Positions 55,268 to 64,000 of a stretch of DNA of 64,000 bases are shown here, one piece after another. Every line of letters starts with the position of its first letter. Position 1 is the stretch's first letter. Where the stretch lies: the NCBI GenBank assembly GCA_037039685.1, contig JAWNGF010000017.1, forward strand, positions 62,001 to 126,000, read 5' to 3'. Both the position numbers and the translations under genes were made by a program. Source of the DNA: Ceratobasidium sp. AG-K (taxonomy: Eukaryota > Basidiomycota > Agaricomycetes > Cantharellales > Ceratobasidiaceae). A model generated the notes under the pieces. That model was not told where the DNA came from, did not search any database, and worked only from the letters and a program-made list of their open reading frames with translations.

Positions 55268-55682
55268 GTGAAATCCACTCTTATCCTTGCTTTCGTCGGC
55301 GCCACGCTGGGTCGCACTTTCACTGTTTACAACGCGTGTCCTTTCACGATATGACCCCGCCTTTGTAAATTTCCAAATGATTATCAGGTTTGTCGTTTTC
55401 GCTGATGGTCATGAAAGACCGACTTGAATGTTGGATCTGCTGTGCCCTCGATTGAAACTGGTTGGGAGGCACTCGCATGGTCTCAGCGTACGTTTTCTGT
55501 TCCGGATAATTGGAGGGCTGACCGTATTTGAGTAAGCATGCAACGAATCTACCTCTAAGCACCATTTATAGCTATTATCTAGGGCCGGAGAGATTGCAAA
55601 TTTTCGACTAATCCTGGCCCGAGTTCTTGCATAACTGGTGGATGTAATGGTGGGCTTCTGTGTGACGCACGCCACTTCAAGT
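55268..55682 (+). pseudogene. Thaumatin-like protein 2, decayed
   Basis: Three exon remnants align with the neighbouring thaumatin genes: 55268-about 55366, about 55420-55530 and about 55584-55682. The start codon is GTG instead of ATG. The conserved Trp after CPFTI is TGA, and the Trp ending exon 2 is also TGA. Similarity stops after GLLCDARH, so the last three exons are missing. Cys and glycine positions are otherwise kept, so decay is fairly recent. Confidence 0.9.
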
Positions 55683-56338
55683 ATGTACATTCGAACATCA
55701 GCATCGCTTGGATTCATTCTAATTTCCCCACGAATTTTCTTGGAATTTATTTTCTACCCAAAACCTGGATGTGATCTCCAACACCCAGGGCTATTGAAAG
55801 CGATCGTGGTCAGCAACTTGAATACAGGGGTGATTGGTACTACCATCCTCCCAAGTAAGCGGGCTCGACTTCGGCCCTCACAGGAGACATGAACTGACTT
55901 GATTCTGGTCATGGAATCTTTCGTCAAACTCTTAGTGTCCACACTGCTGTGCAATATACTACTGGGGTTTACACAGAGCTGCGATACCCGAGCAACTGCG
56001 AATCTCGGGCTTAGCATCCGCTAGCGTAGCCGATCAGATCTAGCCGCGCACGGCCAATACTAATCTGGGCTAGCTAGCCGGTAGCGGGCACACTCCGGAG
56101 TTGCCGGAGAGTACTCCATGCTTGAATTTTGATCCGCTGAGCCCTCCCGAGCCGCCTTCGTGCTTCTGCAACTACGTGTCATATGAAGCTATCAACAGCC
56201 TTGTTATAACTGCGCTCTCTACAACTATAAATCTACGCCATGCGCACACTATGAGTTCAATGAACACACAAATATCTATCATATCGATTCAACAAACCCT
56301 TTTGGTGTTCAATACAGCTCTTTTGCTTGCCCTGATTT

Positions 56339-57374
56339 ATGATGAAGTCTGCCGTCTCCGGTATACTTCCGTTCCTCGCACTCGCAGCCGTCCCTGGCCT
56401 GGCGCGCAATTTTACCGTCATTAATAAGTGTTCCTATTCAATCTGGCCTGCATTATACGTCAGTTCCTTTCTTACTGGGCGAGCTGATAAACTTATGAAA
56501 GAAACAGACCGATCTCAGTATCGGGACAGCGGTCCCCACAATCGAAACCGGATGGGAAGCTCCATCCCAATCCAGTCGGTCATTCGCTGTGCCCGATGAC
56601 TGGAAGGCTGGTCGTATTTGGGTGAGATATTCATTTATATTAGGTATTGAGTTATCATCTGATCAGATATGCAAGGCTCGATCCGGATGCAATTTCGACA
56701 CTAGTGGATCCGGTACTTGCGCTACTGGTGGGTGTGTGGGCGGGTTGAAGTGCACCGGCCCAGGCAAAGGACCAGTAACGCTCGCTGAATGGACCCTGGG
56801 CACTCAGTCTGGAGACTGGTATGATGGTAGGCGAGAAAGCATTGCCGAAGCCATCTGCATATCTAAGCTCAGTGTTTAGTGTCTGTGGTTGATGGATTCA
56901 ACATTCCGGTCACTGTCACCAACAGTGCTGGGTGCGGCGTCGTAGCTTGCCCTGTTGACCTCAATGCAAACTGTCCTACACCGTTGAAAGGGCCCAGCAG
57001 TGCTTCTGGAGTCACCCTAGGCTGCCAGGTAGGTTTATCATTGGGTGTTTCGTATCCCATGGTTGACTCGGATGCTCGTACCAGTCTGCATGCGGCGCAA
57101 ATCTTGACGGAACTCCGAGCAACTCTAAGAATTGCTGTTCTGGGGCATATTCTACGCCTCAGACATGTCCGCCGTCGGGAATACAGTACTATTCGTACTT
57201 CAAGAACGGCTGCCCCAGGGCAATTGCGTTTCCTTGGGATGAAAGCAGCCTCGCCATCCCGAGTTGTTCGTCGAGCAAAAAGGCCGATTGTAAGTCCCAA
57301 CAGAACTTTCATATCTTGAGGAAATTCATCCAAGATTCCCTTTCAAACCAGACACTATCACCTTCTGCCCATAG
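56339..57374 (+). CDS. Small thaumatin-like protein 3 (253 aa)
   Basis: Exons are 56339-56458, 56508-56621, 56676-56826, 56880-57028, 57085-57289 and 57352-57374, closing exactly. It has a signal peptide, then RNFTVINKCSYSIWPALY, FAVPDDWKAGRIW, a GCNFD...GTCATGGCVGGLKC block and VTLAEWTL. SVVDGFNIP, CCSGAYSTPQTCPPSG and TITFCP complete it. The third exon is 15 nt shorter than in copies 1 and 4 and reads ARSGCNF, closer to canonical plant-type thaumatins. It is the most diverged of the cluster. Confidence 0.93.
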
Positions 57375-57897
57375 GGAGCAGACTTGTCTCCCTTGTAGTT
57401 CTGTATTGCCATGCTTTCTTGTTAAATCAATATCAGTGTTCTATTTCAGTCACATCTCGATCACTGGTTAGCAACATGCGAATCGAGGGGAAGCACGAAT
57501 ACGTTACAATGGGCCTGGCGTGGTTCCCAACCAGGCTGCCTTGTTTTGGCTGTACATTAGGGAGTTGTATTTCTGTAGGCGACATCTAACTGCCACAGAC
57601 TACATGTAACTTGATCCACACTCAAATTAGGCCATCATATGCATGATTGCGCCGACACGAGGCTATTACGTCATTATTGCTGCTGTCGTGAGCGTTCCAA
57701 GCCTTTCAAGCAGCTCTTCTGTGACCTCGAAGCTTTGTGTGTCATCCTCATTGGCGCAGAGCGTGGATGTTACTTGAGTTTCATAATTTCGAATTTAGGC
57801 TTGGCAAAGGGGCTGTGGTGAGAAGAACAACGTGTCGTCATCGAATAAAAGACACCCTGCGAGTCCGCCATTCCGAACAACGCCCCACGACTGAATC
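57375..57897. other. Intergenic region
   Basis: This spacer lies between two thaumatin-like genes. An ATAAAAG box near 57845 precedes the next ATG. Nothing else is seen. Confidence 0.5.
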
Positions 57898-58958
57898 ATG
57901 AAGGCCTCCATCGCTGCCGCTTTGTTCGCCTGCTCGTTATCCGTTGCATCTGCTCGTACTTTCACAGTACACAATGCTTGCCCGTTTACCATCTGGCCTG
58001 CTGTATTTGTAAGAGCCCCTCAAATCACGCTCGATGATCGTACTGAGCATCGGCCTTGGTGTATATGCGCCGCTGGCTACCATCGAACAGACTGATTTGA
58101 ATGTAGGCACGGCGGTACCATCCGTGGAGACGGGTTGGGAGGCCCCAACCAATACGTCACGCTCCTTTACGGTGCCCGACAACTGGAGAGCGGGTCGCAT
58201 TTGGGTAAATCTATCAGGACACAGAGTTGTAAATACCGTCTAATAACGTCGAGTTGTAGGGGCGTCGCAACTGTGACTTTTCCGCCAACACTGGCCCGGA
58301 TTCATGTCTATCTGGTGGATGCAATGGCGGGCTACTTTGTGATTCGCGTACCGGGACGGGCGTACCACCGGTTACAGTAGCAGAATGGACACTGAGTGGT
58401 GACGGAAATCGAGACTTTTATGATGGTTGGTTGCCTTCTTACGCTGTTATTTCTGAATTAATCTCCTCTCCTCTTGTAGTGTCTCTCGTGGATGGCTATA
58501 ATCTTCCTATGCGGATTACTACTAGCAATGACTGTCCTGTAGCCGATTGTCTAGTCGACCTCGGGCCTAGCTGCCCAAGCCCCCTTGCAGGCCCGTTTGA
58601 TGCTAATGGAATTCCAGTGGGCTGCAAGGTGCGACCCTGTGGTCATAATGAAGTATTGCTAACTATCTAGCCTTCCAGTCCGCTTGTTCCGCTAACTTGG
58701 ATGGTAATCAGGCCAATTCGTCGAACTGTTGCTCTGGTCAATATGACACTCCTGAGACTTGCCCTCCCTCTGGGATTCAATATTATTCGTATTTCAAGGA
58801 TGCGTGTCCAAACTCTTATGTATATGCGTATGATGAATCAAGCAACACAGCACTCTGGACCTGCGACTCTGGAAGGAATTCGGATTGTAAGTGCTAACCT
58901 CACGACGGGAAGCTCAACTGATCGAGGCGTTTTAGATACGCTTACATTCTGCCCCTGA
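57898..58958 (+). CDS. Small thaumatin-like protein 4 (256 aa)
   Basis: Exons are 57898-58008, 58091-58204, 58260-58425, 58480-58628, 58679-58886 and 58936-58958. All but the first have the same lengths as in copy 1. A signal peptide ends near ASA. Motifs are RTFTVHNACPFTIWPAVF, FTVPDNWRAGRIWGRRNCDF, GGCNGGLLC, VAEWTL, VSLVDGYNLPM, CCSGQYDTPETCPPSG, YSYFKDACP and TLTFCP. It is intact and secreted. Confidence 0.95.
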
Positions 58959-59391
58959 GTGGTTGAAACTACATGAACTCCATAGCCTGTTAAGGGCTCA
59001 ACCTTAATCCACGCACGCCCTATTAATTAGATGAATGAGCCGCTCCGATCGTTCGATGTATGTACATGAGACCATCCTGCGTCCAAGAATATCATGAACC
59101 TGGTACGACAAAGGAATCTAACCAAGTCGCAAGCCAGCGATTGAAAACAAACTAAGGCGTAGGTATAGATCCTATTAGTTCTCAGGCCATCAAACGCTCT
59201 TCGCTCGGTGGCACGTTACTGAACTGGCGCCCGGACGAATCGGGCCCTCGTGATTTCGGTGAACACGTGCCATGTCGATCGTACGAGCGCCACCGGCCGA
59301 GTGAACCGTCCCATTCCGACGTGAATGCGTGCATATAAATGGCTGCTCATGGGCTCCCTCTGCGGTGCTACATCGACATCTTGAAAACGCA
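58959..59391. other. Promoter region of HMG-CoA synthase
   Basis: No coding signal is seen between the thaumatin gene end and the ATG at 59392. Confidence 0.5.
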
Positions 59392-61073
59392 ATGAATTCG
59401 CGACGTTCTGAGTTTGGTCGCCCGACAAATGTCGGAATCCTGGCCATGGAGATGTATTTCCCGACACGTGTACGTTGCTGTCACCTCCCTCGTGAGTGAA
59501 AGTACCGCCCTAATGTAATTTTACGTTGTAGTGTGTTTCCGAAAGCGAACTGGAAGCGTTCGACGGCGTTTCTCAGGGCAAATATACGATTGGTTTAGGC
59601 CAAGAATACATGTCGTTTACCGACGACCGAGAAGACATCAACTCTTTCGCATTGACAGGTTCGTGCTATAGATGAACATTATCTTCTTGACCTAACTGTG
59701 CCGCAATGACAGTCGTATCTTCGCTGCTCGAGAAATACAACATAGATCCCAAGTCGATCGGACGTCTAGACGTTGGCACCGAAACACTGGTGGACAAGTC
59801 CAAATCTGTGAAGACGGTGCTTATGGACCTATTTACTCCCTCGGGTAATTTTGACATCGAAGGGATCGACTCGAAGAATGCATGCTATGGCTCGACGGCT
59901 GCATTGTTCAACGCCATCAACTGGATCGAGTCTAGCTCTTGGGACGGACGCTTTGCCATCGTATTTGCGGGAGATATCGCAGTCTACGCGGCGGGGAATG
60001 CACGAGCAGTTGGCGGTGCAGGTGCGTGCGCCATGCTTATAGGACCTGATGCGCCCATTGTTTTTGAATGTGTGTATATTCTAAGATCATGGTCGTACAC
60101 AAAGCTCACTCATGCATATGGCCTCGCTCTATCACAGCGGTTCATGGGACGTACATGTCGAACGACTACGATTTCTACAAGCCCAATCTGTCCTCCGAAT
60201 ATCCTCTGGTCGATGGTCAAGGCTCAATCACCACGTACCTACAGGCACTTGATCACTGCTACGAACGATTCAGGGCCAAGTCCGAATCAGCTCGGTTTTC
60301 AACCCATTTGGCAAATACTGTGAAGGCCCCGACGTCACTCGACGATTTCGACTATCATATACTTCATTCTCCCTACGGCAAGCTTGTGCAGAAGGGTCAT
60401 GCTCGACTGGTAAGAGTTATTGGCTGCTCCATCTCTGCTGTCTACTCATTCTTGGTAGCTGTATAACGATTTCTTGGCCGATCCCACCAAACCGCAATTC
60501 GACGCAATCCGGGACTCAGAGGTTATCCAAGTTCCAGCAGAAAATTCGATTGGGAACAAGAACTTGGAAAAAGCCTTCATGTCCCTTGCAAAGCCTGGAT
60601 ATGATACCTCTGTTGCTCCTAGCATGCTATGCGTCAAACGGTGCGGTAACATGTACACCGGGTCACTGTATGCGGGGTTGGCGAGTCTCCTGAGCAGCGT
60701 GCCAGCTAACGACCTTATTGGAAAGCGCGTGCTGATGTTCGCATTTGGTGGAGGCGCTGCGGCCTCGATGTATGCGCTTCGCATCGTTCAGTCGCCATAT
60801 CAAATTGCACAGCGAATGGACCTCTTGCAGAGGCTCAAATCAATGAGGGTCGTCCCGGTAAACGAGTATATCTCAGCAATGGAGGTTAGTGGGTTTGCTC
60901 GATCGTACGGCCTTCTCCCTAAAATTAATTTGATGGTTCAGGCTCGCGAACGAAACCATAATAAGTGTGGTTACATGCCTCATGGCACGACAAGCAACTT
61001 ACTTGCAGGGACCTACTATCTAAACCGCGTTGATGATCGATATCGACGATTTTATACTCGCCATTCCGTCTAG
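59392..61073 (+). CDS. ERG13: Hydroxymethylglutaryl-CoA synthase (463 aa)
   Basis: Six exons close exactly: 59392-59469, 59532-59658, 59713-60069, 60138-60409, 60459-60884 and 60942-61073. It condenses acetyl-CoA with acetoacetyl-CoA to HMG-CoA in the cytosolic mevalonate pathway toward ergosterol. The N-terminus has [13 protein letters not shown], then [17 protein letters not shown] and the active-site block [19 protein letters not shown] with the catalytic Cys. [30 protein letters not shown] (catalytic His) and [14 protein letters not shown] follow, with [10 protein letters not shown] near the end. Length matches fungal HMGS (about 460-490 aa). The intron at 60885-60941 could be read through in frame (19 codons), but splicing gives the normal SAMEARE junction. 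Confidence 0.96.
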
Positions 61074-61783
61074 GCATTTTGCAGCACGAATGTAACGAAG
61101 CATGCGTTATGTTTTGTAGGACTAGAATATATTATGCAACCATCAGTTCGTTTGTATATGTACGAGTCAGCAGCGGAATATTTCCTCAATTGTAACCCGC
61201 GGAAAATGGAGAGCCCCGAAGGCTTCGAGTGTGCGGCGAGAAGTCCAAGGAGCCAGAGATATGGCTGAGAGATTCCGCTTTAGAAAGGCTAGGCGGCAAA
61301 AGAGCTGTATTGGTAGGAGCGAGGGAAAGGGAGCTGGAAGAGCGTGGCGAGGTCGTATGGCTCGTGAATCAAATTGCTGCTAGGGGGTAATGTTAGAGTC
61401 ATACGGCCATAACCCCAGGTTAGTCGTGTCAAACGCGTGTCAATGAATCCTTGGATCACGTGCCATTTTTCGGTGGCAAATGATAGATTGCATTTTGCTG
61501 GGCTTTGACAGGCCTGGTTTCGACCATGACCAAGTCTGCATCTATTTGGCGGACATGTGCCGGAATACTCCCTTTGCTTGTGACAGTTCCTTGGATAACA
61601 AGCACGATTCATTATGGTACGCACACCAGCGACATCTCAGTACAAAATCGAGTTTTTTTGACGACTTCCTGTTGTTAGAACTTCCAAAACCCGTGGTAGA
61701 ACTGTGGGGTTTCCCATACTGATTATATTTATGCGCTTTCTAACCATAGATAAAGGACAAACCCTCACACTGGCTTGCCTCAG
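61074..61783. other. Intergenic, possibly with unrecognised 5' exon(s) of the protease
   Basis: The downstream protease model begins at an acceptor site, so its N-terminal membrane segment should be encoded here. I found no convincing exon ending in a matching donor. Confidence 0.4.
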
Positions 61784-64000
61784 ATTTCCGAGTCGCAAAT
61801 TTTGTCCCATACTCGCGCGCTCAGCGAGGATATTGGGTTTCGCACCGTCGGTACACGGGAACACGCGCTCGGTGACGCGTGGCTTCTTGAACAAGTACAA
61901 AAACTCCGAGAAGGGTGTGAATATGCGGTCCGCCGGACCTCTGGGAGAAAACTAGAGTGTGAAGTATGGAGGCAACAAGGCAGCGGGACGCACAGGTACG
62001 TCACAACTCATGACTAAACGAGGGATCATCTCAGTTGTAATACGCATGTTTTCCTTGCTAGATTCGACATGATGAACAAACGAGTGGACAAAAACTACGT
62101 GGATCTGTCGAATATTATTGTTCGGGTATCGGACGGCACCCCCGAAGGTAAAAGGCATGCAGTGCTGGTCAACTCGCACTTGGATAGCACACTCCCCAGC
62201 CCTGGTGAGTACATATACCTCCTTCCATAGGCGAGATGATTGAAGACCGATTGCACTCATAGGTGCGGCAGACGATGCGATCTCAGTCGGCGTCATGCTG
62301 GAGTGCATTCGTGTATTCACCCAAACACCGGACTGGCAGCCTGTCCATTCAATTGTTTTCCGTGAGTCTGATACGAGTTCTCGCCAATGTAGTCCTCACT
62401 TTCTATTGTCTTTAGTATTCAACAATGCCGAAGAGTCCTTGCAAGACGGTTCTCATCTCTACGCTACACAGCATTTTACGGCAAACACGTATGTTTTCAC
62501 TGCTATGGCGGGGTCCGCTGCTGACTGGTTGGCCTCGTTCTGTTGTATACAATACCGGCAATTTGCCAATCTAGAATTCGTGCCGTCATTAATCTCGAAG
62601 CAGCAGGCTCGACAGGGCCCGAGCTCTTATTCCAAGCTACCTCGAAAGAGATGATCCAAGCGTATTCGCACGTACCAAGGCCCTTTGGAACCGTACTTGC
62701 GAACGACGTTTTCAGCTCTGGTGTCATCATGTCCGAGTAAGCGCCTGCCTTGCATATATAAACCTCCGTAGTTAATATTTGTTCGTAGCACGGATTTTAG
62801 ACAGTTCCAAGAATACCAGAACTTGACTGGATTAGACGTGAGCTCTTTCCGCTTGAACGAGGCCGGAAGCCGACCACGTAGTTTAGATGGCGATTGTGGG
62901 AAATTCGTATTTATATCATACGAGGCGCGATACTGTAGAAAACATTGAGCCTGGTGTTGCTCAGGTATGCCTAGCACTGCCAGAAATCATAGATGCAGCT
63001 AATGTGATTGTAGCATATGGCTGAAAACACATACGCCCTGCTCAAATACCTTTCATCCTCGGAATCTCCCTTGCCGACACTCCAAGAATACTCACCGCCA
63101 ACGGTTGCCTACTTCTCCCTCTTGTCGCGGTATTTTTTCTCGTACACTTTCTCTACGGCACAGCGGCTCTACTCGGCCACCCTCATCCTATCCATCCCGC
63201 TCTTCGCACCCACTCGGCTCAACGCACAATCCTTTGTCGGTGTCCCGTTCTCGCTCCTCGCCGGCCTCGCCTCTGCGAATGTTTTCGCGCTGGTAATGTC
63301 GCTCACGGGACAAGGCATGAAGTGGTTTGCCAATGAGCGCTTCTGCCTGGTCTTGTATGCTCCCGCTGGCCTTCTCGGCGCACTACTCTTCCAGAAATTC
63401 CTCGCCTCGCGTGCGCCAGATATGAACCTGGAGCGAGTTGCTTTCCGCTCCGTTCACTTGTTTTTCGGAGGCGCTGCGTGGCTGGTTCAAAGGGCCGGAA
63501 TCGGTAGCGCTGGATTGCTTTGGTTCGTGAGCTTGTTTACGGGTGCGGGGGTGACGCTGGATCTGGTTTTGGGTGGCGAAGGCGAGGTTCCTTTGAGTGC
63601 GTATATAGTTGGAGTCGTTGGGCCGTTGCTGTTGGGCACTGAGGTCACTGCTTCGTTGACGGATATCTTCGTGCCACTGGTGAGTATTTGCTAATCTATT
63701 TACTCGTCGCTAACTGCCTTGCTGCGAAAGACCGGTCGAATGGGCTCGGTGAGTAGGACTCGAGTGATTTGTTCTCGAATACTCACGAAATACCTTAGCT
63801 GCCTCCTGTGGACAACATCATCGCATCGTTAACGACTGTTTCCATGTTCTATACTTTCCCACTCGTTCTGCCCTTGGCGCATCGATTCGGTTCGCGCGCC
63901 CTGTCAAAATTGACGCTCCTAGTGGCCGCCTGGTCTATCTTGACCTGTCTCGTATTCTCGTTGCCGAATTTCAAAGTATTCGACCAAACCCACCAAAAGC
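61784..64000 (+). CDS. Vacuolar/ER membrane zinc protease, M28 family (Pff1/ERMP1-like), partial at both ends
   Basis: Exons are 61784-61995, 62062-62204, 62263-62361, 62416-62488, 62575-62736, 62789-62837, 62887-62963, 63014-63679, 63731-63748 (18 nt) and 63799 to the window end. The M28 domain has VLVNSHLDS and PGAADDAISVGVMLE (zinc His and Asp), FLFNNAEES (catalytic/metal Glu), AVINLEAAGS and the late zinc His in YLYHTRRDTVENI. A multi-pass hydrophobic domain follows from about 63120. This architecture is that of fungal vacuolar membrane proteases and animal ERMP1. The first exon begins in frame after an acceptor; upstream exon(s) are not identified, and the gene runs off the right edge. 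Confidence 0.9.

Overview
The window is nuclear DNA from a filamentous basidiomycete, most likely Rhizoctonia or a close Ceratobasidiaceae relative. The signs are many 45-60 nt GT-AG introns, several microexons of 9-22 nt, a DUF6535-type membrane protein, a local family of small thaumatin-like proteins, and dense transposon remains. I built gene models by hand from splice signals and frame continuity. Several close exactly: both P450s, the MADS gene, chitin deacetylase, the two 5-exon paralogs, the GPI proteins, the thaumatins and HMG-CoA synthase. Family names come from recognised motifs, not from searches.

Layout. 1-5.7 kb is a nested transposon block: the 3' part of a Ty3/g­ypsy chromovirus with an extra overlapping ORF and its 3' LTR, an inverted diverged LTR of the same family, and a Ty1/copia remnant with its own LTR. 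5.9-9 kb is a DUF6535-type membrane protein gene. 9.4-11 kb (-) is an Rlm1/MEF2-type MADS-box factor. 14-21 kb holds two tandem P450 genes (-), one intact and one with a single nonsense codon, bracketed by two 288-bp MITE-like repeats. 22.2-24.9 kb is a GMC oxidoreductase. 26.4-27.9 kb (-) is a GPI-anchored chitin deacetylase. 28.6-30.6 kb (-) is a TKL-like kinase with an unusual C-terminal domain.

32.7-46.9 kb carries two intact paralogous genes of an unrecognised family in the same orientation (566 and 560 aa, identical 5-exon structure). Between them lie a full-length non-LTR retrotransposon (6.46 kb, 13-bp target duplication, ORF1 and ORF2), two large palindromes and a polytopic membrane protein gene. 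47.5 kb has a small CsbD-like gene. 49-59 kb is a cluster of secreted proteins: two GPI-anchored cysteine-rich proteins alternating with four thaumatin-like genes, one of them dead. 59.4-61.1 kb is HMG-CoA synthase (mevalonate/ergosterol). 61.8-64 kb is an M28 vacuolar/ER membrane protease that runs off the window.

The accessory character (duplicated secreted proteins, oxidative enzymes, transposons, palindromes) contrasts with the two housekeeping genes at the right end. The best candidates for new biology are the 5-exon paralog pair around the LINE, the kinase with a dsRBD-like tail, and the overlapping ORF in the gypsy element.
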